From IMG/VR virus record IMGVR_UViG_3300012012_000704, positions 1 through 27,049 of that record: DNA of 27,049 nucleotides; one strand, 5' to 3'. The number at the start of each line of letters is the position of its first letter. Within the stretch, counting starts at the first letter, position 1. A program made the position numbers and the translations under genes. Positions 1 to 9,111 of the stretch are shown here, piece by piece. This DNA is from a virus. The notes beneath the pieces were generated by a model. It did no database searches, had not been told where the DNA came from, and worked only from the letters and a program-made list of their open reading frames with translations.

Positions 1-805
1 TAGAACCAATACCTATTGCAGTGGCAGCACCAAAGGCATTAACTGTAGTAGCAGTTGCATTTAATAGATTAAACGTAGCTGCTGCAGTGGTTAGATCTCC
101 ACCATCAATATTCAGGTCTCCAAGAATTTGGGTATCTCCAGTTCTAGTAACACTGAATCTTGTAGTACCTCCAATTTGAAGATCAATAAGTTTAGATGCT
201 GCTGCAGAAGCAGTATTTGTAATATTTAATTTTATTCCATTAAATGTTACTCCACCGTCATTCCAAGTACTTGTCGCACTTAATATTGGATTATCTGTGG
301 TTATTGTTCCTTGGGTTATTGTTACAGACCCATTAACACTATTGACAGAAAATCTAGTAGTTGATCCATCAGTAATATCAAATGTTTGTGAAGCACCTCC
401 AATAAATTTTAAAACACCAGTTCCAACTGGATCTAATTCTATATCACCATTAGTGTTGGTTGAAGATATTTTATTTCCATCAATCGTAATATTATCTACA
501 TTCCATTGATTAACTTTACGATTACTGTCAAGGATAGCGACAAAACCATTTGCTGGTGTCGTTGGATTGACTTGATCCGCAACTAATCCAGGAGCAATAC
601 TTAAAAGATCTGTATAATATTTACCACCAATTACTACTGGATCTGTATCAGCAATATCTGGAGATGTCGAGTTATCACCTACAAATAATCTACCACCAAA
701 ATTTCCATGACTACCTATACCAATTGTAAGACCAAGTTCACCATAATAGAGAGATGCTGGAGCAACAGTTCCTGTGGATCTTTTAATCCTGATTATACTT
801 GCCAT
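1..805 (-). CDS. Tail-fibre-like virion structural protein, 5' part (runs off left edge)
   Basis: An open frame of 268 codons starts with ATG at 805 and has no stop before the window edge, so the 3' end is missing. The protein begins MASIIRIKRSTGTVAPASL, then YYGELGLTIG and GGRLFVGD. This is the N-terminal pattern I recognise from cyanomyovirus fibre and other structural proteins. The rest is a low-complexity, Thr/Asn/Gly-rich beta chain with recurring units such as TTRFSV (twice) and a stretch reading LNIDGGDLTTAAATFNLL, typical of repetitive fibre shafts. The start is supported by GGAGG about 11 nt upstream, inside the end of the preceding gene, whose stop lies one base away. The likely role is a trimeric fibre or baseplate decoration. 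Receptor binding, if any, would lie in the missing C-terminus. Confidence 0.75.
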   Translation of the reverse strand, partial: MASIIRIKRSTGTVAPASLYYGELGLTIGIGSHGNFGGRLFVGDNSTSPDIADTDPVVIGGKYYTDLLSIAPGLVADQVNPTTPANGFVAILDSNRKVNQWNVDNITIDGNKISSTNTNGDIELDPVGTGVLKFIGGASQTFDITDGSTTRFSVNSVNGSVTITQGTITTDNPILSATSTWNDGGVTFNGIKLNITNTASAAASKLIDLQIGGTTRFSVTRTGDTQILGDLNIDGGDLTTAAATFNLLNATATTVNAFGAATAIGIGS

Positions 806-806
806 T

Positions 807-1031
807 TTAGAAATTTCCTCCGTTGATGTCTAAATTCTGTGTTGCGCCTGGTGTCAGTATTAATGTAGAGTCCCATTTATGAGTTTGGGCATTATAAACA
901 AGAAGTTCGCCACCAGTTGGTGATACAATATTAACATCATCTAATCCTTCTAAAGTTCCAGTTGTACCGGAAATAGAAGATACAACTTTAATAGCATTTT
1001 GAGAACCAACTCTGACTTTTATGTCTGCCAT
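807..1031 (-). CDS. Small conserved cyanophage structural protein (74 aa)
   Basis: A 74-residue protein begins MADIKVRVGSQNAIKVVSS and is rich in Gly, Thr, Val and Asn with almost no Cys. It resembles short proteins found beside fibre genes in cyanomyoviruses, and its N-terminus looks like the fibre-type start of the next gene. LLVYNAQTHKWDSTLIL suggests a short beta hairpin of the kind seen at fibre bases. An AGGA Shine-Dalgarno about 8 nt before the ATG overlaps the stop of the upstream gene, and the stop lies one base before the next start, so translation is probably coupled. Function is unknown. A fibre connector or small virion protein is an inference from position. Confidence 0.7.
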   Translation of the reverse strand: MADIKVRVGSQNAIKVVSSISGTTGTLEGLDDVNIVSPTGGELLVYNAQTHKWDSTLILTPGATQNLDINGGNF

Positions 1032-1036
1032 TTTTG

Positions 1037-1375
1037 TTATCCTGTGGTAATTCCAGCAGTAACAAGTGCGCTACCTTCAACGACTCTAGTTTTTCTGGTT
1101 CCATCATTTACTAATACATCATAACAATATCTTCCTGGTTTCAATCCAGAAGTTATTGATGAACCCAATGATATCGATAATGTTCCATTAGTTGGATTTG
1201 GAAAAGAGACAATAAACACAGCAGAAGTAGAACTAGATGAAGAGTGTTTCTTCATTTTTGAAGTAGCAGTATGTCCAGTTAAGTTTACTGGTGTATTTGC
1301 AATATTTTCAAGATAAAATGTCTGAGTAAAATCAGTTCCAACGTCAATTACTATGTTGCTAACATATGCTGCCAT
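1037..1375 (-). CDS. Conserved beta-rich virion protein (112 aa), BppU-N/Ig-like in pattern
   Basis: This 112-residue protein starts MAAYVSNIVIDVGTDFTQTF. The pattern is alternating beta strands: a TFYLEN strand, PVNLTGHTATSKMKK, a Ser-rich loop (SSSSSTS, about residues 45-51), GTLSISLGSSIT, LKPGRYCYDVLV and a TRKTRVVEGSALV end. It matches a family common in cyanomyovirus tail clusters and resembles N-terminal beta-sandwich domains of baseplate proteins such as BppU. That resemblance is by eye only. No Shine-Dalgarno sits at normal distance before the ATG, and GGATG lies about 20 nt upstream. A late promoter motif lies 27 nt upstream, so this gene may head its own late transcript with the 74-aa and fibre genes. 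Confidence 0.75.
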   Translation of the reverse strand: MAAYVSNIVIDVGTDFTQTFYLENIANTPVNLTGHTATSKMKKHSSSSSTSAVFIVSFPNPTNGTLSISLGSSITSGLKPGRYCYDVLVNDGTRKTRVVEGSALVTAGITTG

Positions 1376-1402
1376 TGATTGAAAATATATTACATCCTAA
1401 TG

Positions 1403-1410
1403 TATTTATC
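1403..1410 (-). promoter_or_regulatory. T4-type late promoter motif GATAAATA
   Basis: The minus strand reads TGATAAATACAT here, an exact fit to the NATAAATA late consensus of T4-like cyanophages. It lies in the 33-nt gap between the 72-aa and 112-aa genes, and its first two bases belong to the upstream TGA stop. By analogy with T4 late promoters, transcription would start about 6 nt downstream, giving a leader of roughly 20 nt. Confidence 0.55.
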
Positions 1411-1627
1411 ATTTAGATAATATTAATTTTGTTAATAAATCTTTTATTTCGTCAATATCATTTTTAATGTTTTTTACATCCTCTTCTATTTGTTTTGATT
1501 TTTCTATTTCTTTTATTTTATCTTCTTTTGCTTTTAGATATTTTTGATATTCAAAGTCAGAACAGTTGATAATAGCATTGGTGTTTTCATCACGAAATAA
1601 AAATTTATTATTTTCTACTGGTATCAT
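1409..1627 (-). CDS. Small coiled-coil protein (72 aa)
   Basis: This 72-residue protein starts MIPVENNKFLFRDENTNAII, a start I recognise from small proteins near tail genes of cyanomyoviruses. Residues about 28-70 are highly charged, with Ile/Leu at heptad-like spacing (KIKEIEKSK, VKNIKNDIDEIKDLLTKLIL), consistent with a parallel coiled coil. The start overlaps the stop of the DUF4815 gene as ATGA, so it is probably made by coupled translation. A coiled coil between a giant baseplate protein and fibre genes could be a trimerisation or attachment peg, or a small assembly chaperone. Both are inferences and no function is established from the sequence. Confidence 0.75.
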   Translation of the reverse strand: MIPVENNKFLFRDENTNAIINCSDFEYQKYLKAKEDKIKEIEKSKQIEEDVKNIKNDIDEIKDLLTKLILSK

Positions 1628-4600
1628 GATTTAGTTGCAATTACTCGTAAATCTTTAATTTTTGGATATAAAGCTTGATTTGTTCCAGACATTAAAATTT
1701 TAATTTGAAGTCCATTAAATAGTGGAACATCATTTGCTGTAAATTCATAATTTCCAAAATCATTAAAACCCAAAGAAGGAAGCACTAAAGTATCAGATAA
1801 ACCATCATTATCTTTTTGATTTATTACCTTTCCATTATTATCTAAATTTTTATATCCTGGGAATAATTCAAATATTTGTTGATTTGATAATGTATCATCT
1901 CTGAATATTCTATACAATACTCTAATATCACTAGATGCGTCTCTATATGCATCAAATAATACTTTTATACTATCTGCAGATTGTTTTAGTTTAATAATTT
2001 TTGAAATATAAATTGCCGCATGTGGGTCACGAATTGAACTATTTACTCTAGGATCTTTTGCATAATTACTTATTGGTTTGTTTAATCTTGCCATTGTAGT
2101 AATAATATTGACTCTATCTAAGTCGATCATTGGTGATACTTTTGTATCATCAGTAGAAAGTACCATTTCTAAAGTAAATGATTTTGCTGCTGGATAATCT
2201 GATAATTTTGCCTTTTCATTTATTTCTGAAGCAATAATTCTTGGTGATGTTAAAATATTATCAGAAATTAAAGAAATATCTTCAAATCCTTGATCTACAA
2301 ATGATATTTCATTACCATCAGCACTTGTTCCGGAAAACGTTCTTATTTTAGCACTAATTTCTGTAGATTGTGGTAATAATGTTCCAACAATTGGTCTTAC
2401 AATATTAAATTGAATATTTTGAGATGCTTTTGGTCCTTTTGTAGATCCAACAACAGGAGAAAATGCTTCATATGTTCCTCCTGATTTTGTTTCATTAAAA
2501 AATAACTCAGGATGTTCGTTATTTGCAGTAGATCTATTTAAACCTTCCGTTGTTTGGTCTAACTTGATGCTATATTCATCTAAATCGATATTATAATCAT
2601 TAGAAATTGTATGAACTTTATTAATTCTTTTTAGGGAAACACCGTTCATTTCATATTTAAATACTAATTGATTAGCATCATATGACTCTGGAATAGTACC
2701 TCTGACGATTCCGGTTATAGTATTTGTTGCCGTATCTGCCGTGGTATATCCAATAATTTCATCTTTAATTAATATATAACCCGTATTTCCTGCACCTACT
2801 GGAATATTTTCAAACGTTGTAAGTATTCCAACAGAAGATGTAAATGATATTGGAGTATTGCCAGATGATGTCTTACTATATGATGCCGATAATGATAATG
2901 GTGCCAAATCAGATTCAATTCCACTCAAAATTACTTTATTTTGTGAAGAATACATTCCATGATTATTATGATTAACTTTAAATCTTAATCCATCCGTAAT
3001 TTCAGAGACAGATGTTATATTCGAATTTAATATTACATTATTATTTCCATATTTAAGAGTTTTTGTTGGATCATTACTAATTAATTGTCCTTGAATATTG
3101 TCAACAATTAAACTATTTACTGATGTAATAATTCCAGAACTGTTTGGAATACTCAATATAAGGTTTTTTCCAAGATTGTCTGTATTTTCTGGTGAAATAG
3201 TTAAAATATCTCCTGTAGCATAACCAGTTCCACCAACAGAAACTGTTGCTGCTACTGCTACTCCACCATTTATAGTTAAATTTACTTTAGCTCCTCTACC
3301 AAAACCACTAAGACTAACCAGATCTGTATTTGAATATAGTTTTGATGTATTCGTATACCCTGTTCCTGGATTTGTTATCGTTAATGTTCCTGGTGTTCCT
3401 GTACTAATACCACCCAGAACTTTTAATAACTTTGAAGAAAAATTAGCATTATTTGTTTGTGTAATTTTAACACCAGAAACTAAACTAGATTGGTCTGCAG
3501 AAGAAATACTGGTCCCAATACCAATGAAACTCGATTTTGAATACATTTGAATTGGATTTGACCTTAATGATACAACTTGATCATTTCCAACATCTAAATT
3601 TGGATTATAAAATCTTACAGATGCAGAAGTAGTTACAAAATTTGCACGATAAAGAGTAAATTTCAAATCTTCATATTGACTTGAGTCCCAAGTAGAACCA
3701 TTTTGAGATTTAAAAAATGATCCCAAAAGTGGTTGTTGTGAAACTGTTTTTTCGTCTTTTGTTCCTATTGTAGAAAACACAATAGACTTCCTTCCGTCTC
3801 CTGCCATTGCAGAAATCCAAACTACATATTCTTTAGATGCAGTTAAAAGAACTAAAGCAAATTCGTTTTTTCCGAGATAAACAGGAGATGGAAATGTGAA
3901 TGTGGTTGGAATTAAACCATTATCAGATATAGATATATCTTTCGCATCCAAAACAACCTCACCAAAAGGTAAAATTACCTGAGTGGGAGAACCATCACGC
4001 ATCGTTCTGATTTGTAATGTAACTGGAAGATCTGCTGTTGATTTATTTTTAAAGAAAATATCACATTTAGTTACAAATACGCCATTATCATCTGTAACTT
4101 CAAATGATTGTGCGAGAGGGTCTACATATACAGTATTTTGTGTAGTTGAGAAATTAGATGTGATGCTTGATACTAATCTAACATCTGTTGTTGATGATGA
4201 TCGAGGAACATCAGTTTGTGCAATTCTTGATATTTCTGCATTTCTAATACTTAATGTTACGTCTTCGACATTATCTAAAGTTCCACTAGAAGAAAAATTA
4301 GATTGAGCTTTACTTTGACTAGTAGAACCAGAAAATGATTCATTTGTCTTACTTGTTGATAATGCAAATGTTTTTGTTCCTGTTGTAAATTCAGGTGCTG
4401 ATGGAGAAAGTGAATCTGGTATAAAAAATGACCCAATAAATACCCCGAATTTATCACTAATTAATCTTAAATCTTTAACATTTGCTTCTGCTCCACTACT
4501 TTTACCTATTAATTTCATTCCAATATCAATACATCCATAAAAACTAGATTCTGATTGTAATTCCAAACTTGCAGTATCAACATTCAATATTTTGGTAGTT

Positions 4601-7600
4601 GAAGAATATGCTGAAGAAATTGTACTTTTTTCTTCATATGGATTTGATGTATATGGATCTATAGAACTAGTATAAGGACCATATTTATGATCTTGTTTTG
4701 CTAATCTAAATTTAATAGATTTAGATCCCAATTGTCCAGTAACAGTTTCTCCAATACTAAAAGTTCCACTAATCATAGAAACTTCTAATAATTTTGGTAT
4801 TATATATTTTGTAACATCAATATTGTCAAAAAATGCAGTAAATTGACTAAATGGTAAAAGTCTTTTTGCGATTACTTCGATATTTCTAGATCTCATAAAT
4901 TTTACAATTTCTCTAGAAACTACTCTGTCTCCAAGATTTACGGAATTAGTTTTTGGGGAAACCTTATATTGAATTCCTTGTCTAGATTGATTTGTTGTTG
5001 TTGTTGTTGTTTGATTTGAGAAATTAATAAAACTATTTTGAAATGTATTAGTTGTAGTTATTGGGATTCCAAAATTTTGTCCATTATTTACAAATCCACC
5101 ACTTTGAAATGAGTTTTGTTCAACTAATGTACTTCCAGTTTGTGATGTAAAAACTGGATCACTTGTTGATTGGTCAGTAACTCCAGACCATGTTGTTTCC
5201 CAAGCACCCCAATCTATTGGAGATAATCCAGTAGTTGTATCGGCATTTAGTTGTTGCATTGCTGAAGTATATGAACCCTCAACCTCTAAAGGTCTTTTTG
5301 TTTTTCTGGTTTCAATCCAAGTATCAGATGATGGATTCAGTTCAATACCACCTATCCAAGTTGAAACATGAAATGGATTTACGTTACAATCTGTTGTTGC
5401 ATATTCATTTTTAACAAGTACTACTTCGGTATAATTCAAACATACAACATCACCAACTCTTTTAATGTCATTAGATCCAAGATCTGTTACGAACCTTAAG
5501 TCTGCATTTGGATTTGAATTTTCTCCAATGCCAAGATATGATTCTGACCCCAGTAAAAGATCAATACTTGTAGTATATGGTTGTGGTTTTAATTCTCCAG
5601 CATTTGCATCAACACTAGATTTATATTGAGAATTTGCAATATCACCACCATTGTATGATTTAAAATTATCTACAAAAAAACCACATTTAAATCTATCTAA
5701 TTTTGTAGTTTCGTCTCTAATTGTTAAATTTTGAGTATCAGACTCAAGTAAAGATAAAGAAGTGTAATATTCTACATTTGTAAGTCTTTTATCGAGACTT
5801 GAAATATCTTTCATTCTATATCGTTTATGTGTTGCTAAAGATATTTTTACATTTGACATATCGAACACATATGCTGGCAAATATAAGGTTGCTATCTCTA
5901 ATGATGTATCAAGGCCATTTGGTAGTTTTGGAGTAAGTGATGGAATTCCTTTTTTTACAATAAAAACACCATCTTTATCTAAAAATAATCTATCTATTCT
6001 AGGTAAATAATAATCATAAGATAAGTTTATGTTTTTGTCTTTTGCAAAAATATCAGTTGATGAACCATTTGATGGTTCAAATATTCTTGATTTAAAGTCA
6101 AATGGTGAGAAACTTCCAGAGTAATTAGATATTCTTGGTCTACAATCCAAAACATCAGACAATCTAATACCATCAACGAATGATATATCTCGTTCATATC
6201 GATCTTTGTCGTAAGAATTTACACCAACAAAATCACCAGTATCCGAAGAAGATACAGTATAATGATTATAGATTATTCTAATTCTTTTAGATGGTGCAAT
6301 TCCATCAGGCTTTCTTATGATTCTTGAAAAGTCCAAATATTCAGATCTTTGTCCATTATCGAATATATAATTATTTTTTATATTTTTATCACCAGGAAAC
6401 AAAGACGAAACAGATGCTTGAATTTTTGATTCCTGAAAAATGACAGTTTCATTTACGGTGAATAAATTTTCATTTAAATAAACTATATCAACTGTATTTC
6501 CTCCTACAGATGATACTAATGTTGCTACTGCTCCACTATTATTTCCTACAATTAACTCTCCTTTTACTGCATTTAAAAGGTTTGATGATATATTTAAAAG
6601 TTGCAAACTTGGTAAGGATGGATTTCCATCTGTTGATGATTCGATAATTGCAATAATATCTGAAACATCTGGAACATTTAAAGAGATTTCTTCATCTTGA
6701 ACTCTAAGTCCATATGTTTGACTGTAAGACAGTCCATTAATAGAACTGGTAGATATTGATTTATTAACAACGATTGATGAACATCTGTTGAAGATTTTCT
6801 TTTTGGTTTTAGCATTTATCTTATTTAAAGTATAAGTAAATCTTGCTTCTCCATTTTTACTTATATTAAATAATTTTTTATTTGAAATATCAACTTTTTG
6901 ACTTGAAAGTTCCTCTACGGATCCATCTGTAAAAGTTAAATTGTAATCTTCTTCATCAAATGGAACAAAAGTTAAATCTGCAGAAGTTAATAATGAATTT
7001 AAAGAACATCCACCATTAGAAACGGTAACTGTCGAACTTCTTCTGATTGTAATATCGGACCCGGTTAAATCTAAATTAGCAACATTTGATTTGTTTATCT
7101 TAGAATACAAAGATACATCTGAAGTATTTAAAACTTCAAGAGTAACTTTTTTGAGGTCATTAGTTGTAATTTGAGAACTTGGAAGATTTCCCGAACAAAT
7201 TCCAGAAACAGATGGTAATGATACAATTGATAAACTTCTACCGGAAGTATTAATTGCATTCACCTTATTAAATGTAGCAACATTTTCTCCTGTTTTGCTG
7301 TAAGAAACAATATCTCCAATTTTTATTCCAGTATAAAAATTTTGATTTGAAGATGTGATTGTACTAATACCGCCGGAAATGCTAGAAATAGTAAATGTTG
7401 CTGCAGATGGTGCAATTGAAATATTATAAGAAAGTAATGGGTCACCAGTAAAAGATACTCCATTTCCAACTATTTGATGAACATCTGAAAAATTATAATC
7501 CCTAATATCAATAATTGTCCTTTCTATATTTTCATTTATTTCTATTGTTTCTTCTTTCACAAAAGAACCAGAAACCTGATACAATTTCATAGTAGATGAT

Positions 7601-9105
7601 TCATTGATCGCATCGACAAGATATCCAGACGCTCCACTATTTTTTCCTTTAATAAATGCTGGTAATGTCTGAGATAAAGAAGAATTTAAGGTTAAAATTG
7701 TATATGTTTGTATATCATACAATGATATTTCATATTGAGTTGTTGCATTAACGTGTGGACTATTTTTTAATTTAAAATCATAAACTCTAGAAACGCCAAT
7801 TTGTTCTCCCGAAGATATACCAGCAGTTGCAGTTCTTCCCGTATATAAATTTACATGAGAATATGTATTAAAACCAACTGGAACCGAACCAGTTACATTA
7901 TTTAAAATTATTTGTCTGCCAAGATTAAATGGAATTGCTTGATTGTAATCGTTTCCGGTAGTTCTTGGTTTTTCAATATCAATTATCACATTATCGATTG
8001 TTTCTACTTCATAACCTCTTATATAAGCTTTTCCTGGACTTACTGAAAGGCAAAGTAAATCTTTTGATACTTGATTTCCTTGTTTTGTTTTTTGGCCTTC
8101 AAAATATATTCCATTATTTCCAGTCCTGTTATTTAAGCATTCCTTTGAATCTATATCAAATGGCTTAACATAATAATCACCACTTTCGTCATATGTTCTT
8201 CTTGCAAATTCATCACGAATGAAACTATATTTTGTAGTATCTGTAAATTTTACTAATATTCCATTTTCTACTCTTATAAGTTCAACAAAATTTTCATCAT
8301 TTATATCTTCAATATTTTTTTTAATAAATGATGTAGATATTTTTAATCTATCTGCTCCTGGAGCTGCATAATTTGAAAAACCCTGAGCATTATCAAATAA
8401 ATCAAGATATTGATCAGATGCTGTAACTATTTCTTCATTAATTAAAAGTCCTATTCTATAACTTGGTCTATTTGTATATTGATCAAGTATTACTGTTTGC
8501 CTACCTACAGTTACAAAAAAACCATTAACGAAATAGATACCTTCTTCGATTTTAGCAGCAGAACCAACAGCAATAGAATTTGAAATTATTGAAGTTGCAA
8601 ATGTTGTTCCACTTCTTATTGTTGATAATGAATAAGAAACATCTTCTAAAGATATTAAATTTTCTCCATCTACAAATGTTTTTGTATTAAAATCGACTGT
8701 ACCAGAACTTTGATATTTAATATAAAGTGTGTAGTTGCCATTATCAGATTCTACGTCTGTGATATAATTTTCTACTATTGCTTTAACGCCACTAATTTCA
8801 CCTTGAATTAATTTTCCAACCAAACTTTCAATATAAAGAGAAACAGGAAGACCCAAATGAGATTCATCTATTTGAACACAAGTATATTGTGGATCATATG
8901 CTGATTGTCCAGGAATAACCATGGCACCTTCTTTAAATAGATGCCTACCAAATTTTTCAACTTGATTTTGTAATATCGACTGTAATGTTGTTAATTCTCT
9001 AGCTTGTATTGGAGTTCCGGGTTTAAATAAAACTCTTTGATAATTGTTTGAATCGGAATAATCATCAAAATATGGTGATACATTTAAATTGGTGTTTTGT
9101 GGCAT
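1624..9105 (-). CDS. Giant DUF4815-domain baseplate/tail structural protein (2,493 aa)
   Basis: The N-terminus contains RVLFKPGTPIQARELTTLQS (about residues 24-43) followed by FGRHLFKEG, the signature start of DUF4815 phage structural proteins. GKAYIRGYEVE (about 355) and YYLPRIDRLFLDKDG (about 1032) continue the same family pattern to about residue 1220. Next come a low-complexity Gln/Asn/Thr linker with a hexa-threonine run (about 1300-1375), a segment FTAFFDNIDVTKYIIPKLLE (about 1420), and a conserved block from DPLAQSFEV to YVVWISAMAGDG (about 1660-1775). Two GxGY modules lie near 1890-1960, and a KDEIIGYT...GIVRG module near 2113. It follows gp8 by 6 nt. In T4 this position holds gp9-gp10, but I cannot show homology to either. 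It is probably a peripheral baseplate protein. The leader has only weak AAAGA as a ribosome site. Confidence 0.85.
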   Translation of the reverse strand: MPQNTNLNVSPYFDDYSDSNNYQRVLFKPGTPIQARELTTLQSILQNQVEKFGRHLFKEGAMVIPGQSAYDPQYTCVQIDESHLGLPVSLYIESLVGKLIQGEISGVKAIVENYITDVESDNGNYTLYIKYQSSGTVDFNTKTFVDGENLISLEDVSYSLSTIRSGTTFATSIISNSIAVGSAAKIEEGIYFVNGFFVTVGRQTVILDQYTNRPSYRIGLLINEEIVTASDQYLDLFDNAQGFSNYAAPGADRLKISTSFIKKNIEDINDENFVELIRVENGILVKFTDTTKYSFIRDEFARRTYDESGDYYVKPFDIDSKECLNNRTGNNGIYFEGQKTKQGNQVSKDLLCLSVSPGKAYIRGYEVETIDNVIIDIEKPRTTGNDYNQAIPFNLGRQIILNNVTGSVPVGFNTYSHVNLYTGRTATAGISSGEQIGVSRVYDFKLKNSPHVNATTQYEISLYDIQTYTILTLNSSLSQTLPAFIKGKNSGASGYLVDAINESSTMKLYQVSGSFVKEETIEINENIERTIIDIRDYNFSDVHQIVGNGVSFTGDPLLSYNISIAPSAATFTISSISGGISTITSSNQNFYTGIKIGDIVSYSKTGENVATFNKVNAINTSGRSLSIVSLPSVSGICSGNLPSSQITTNDLKKVTLEVLNTSDVSLYSKINKSNVANLDLTGSDITIRRSSTVTVSNGGCSLNSLLTSADLTFVPFDEEDYNLTFTDGSVEELSSQKVDISNKKLFNISKNGEARFTYTLNKINAKTKKKIFNRCSSIVVNKSISTSSINGLSYSQTYGLRVQDEEISLNVPDVSDIIAIIESSTDGNPSLPSLQLLNISSNLLNAVKGELIVGNNSGAVATLVSSVGGNTVDIVYLNENLFTVNETVIFQESKIQASVSSLFPGDKNIKNNYIFDNGQRSEYLDFSRIIRKPDGIAPSKRIRIIYNHYTVSSSDTGDFVGVNSYDKDRYERDISFVDGIRLSDVLDCRPRISNYSGSFSPFDFKSRIFEPSNGSSTDIFAKDKNINLSYDYYLPRIDRLFLDKDGVFIVKKGIPSLTPKLPNGLDTSLEIATLYLPAYVFDMSNVKISLATHKRYRMKDISSLDKRLTNVEYYTSLSLLESDTQNLTIRDETTKLDRFKCGFFVDNFKSYNGGDIANSQYKSSVDANAGELKPQPYTTSIDLLLGSESYLGIGENSNPNADLRFVTDLGSNDIKRVGDVVCLNYTEVVLVKNEYATTDCNVNPFHVSTWIGGIELNPSSDTWIETRKTKRPLEVEGSYTSAMQQLNADTTTGLSPIDWGAWETTWSGVTDQSTSDPVFTSQTGSTLVEQNSFQSGGFVNNGQNFGIPITTTNTFQNSFINFSNQTTTTTTNQSRQGIQYKVSPKTNSVNLGDRVVSREIVKFMRSRNIEVIAKRLLPFSQFTAFFDNIDVTKYIIPKLLEVSMISGTFSIGETVTGQLGSKSIKFRLAKQDHKYGPYTSSIDPYTSNPYEEKSTISSAYSSTTKILNVDTASLELQSESSFYGCIDIGMKLIGKSSGAEANVKDLRLISDKFGVFIGSFFIPDSLSPSAPEFTTGTKTFALSTSKTNESFSGSTSQSKAQSNFSSSGTLDNVEDVTLSIRNAEISRIAQTDVPRSSSTTDVRLVSSITSNFSTTQNTVYVDPLAQSFEVTDDNGVFVTKCDIFFKNKSTADLPVTLQIRTMRDGSPTQVILPFGEVVLDAKDISISDNGLIPTTFTFPSPVYLGKNEFALVLLTASKEYVVWISAMAGDGRKSIVFSTIGTKDEKTVSQQPLLGSFFKSQNGSTWDSSQYEDLKFTLYRANFVTTSASVRFYNPNLDVGNDQVVSLRSNPIQMYSKSSFIGIGTSISSADQSSLVSGVKITQTNNANFSSKLLKVLGGISTGTPGTLTITNPGTGYTNTSKLYSNTDLVSLSGFGRGAKVNLTINGGVAVAATVSVGGTGYATGDILTISPENTDNLGKNLILSIPNSSGIITSVNSLIVDNIQGQLISNDPTKTLKYGNNNVILNSNITSVSEITDGLRFKVNHNNHGMYSSQNKVILSGIESDLAPLSLSASYSKTSSGNTPISFTSSVGILTTFENIPVGAGNTGYILIKDEIIGYTTADTATNTITGIVRGTIPESYDANQLVFKYEMNGVSLKRINKVHTISNDYNIDLDEYSIKLDQTTEGLNRSTANNEHPELFFNETKSGGTYEAFSPVVGSTKGPKASQNIQFNIVRPIVGTLLPQSTEISAKIRTFSGTSADGNEISFVDQGFEDISLISDNILTSPRIIASEINEKAKLSDYPAAKSFTLEMVLSTDDTKVSPMIDLDRVNIITTMARLNKPISNYAKDPRVNSSIRDPHAAIYISKIIKLKQSADSIKVLFDAYRDASSDIRVLYRIFRDDTLSNQQIFELFPGYKNLDNNGKVINQKDNDGLSDTLVLPSLGFNDFGNYEFTANDVPLFNGLQIKILMSGTNQALYPKIKDLRVIATKS

Positions 9106-9111
9106 TTTCTT

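Noticed and set aside
4275-4457. Minus-strand overlapping frames rich in Leu/His/Gln (also 14728-14928)
   Set aside because: Composition follows from reading the gene one base out of frame. There is no ribosome site or homology sign.
4992-5009. TTG repeats as a possible CRISPR or regulatory repeat
   Set aside because: Simple in-frame triplet microsatellite inside a coding region, with no spacers.
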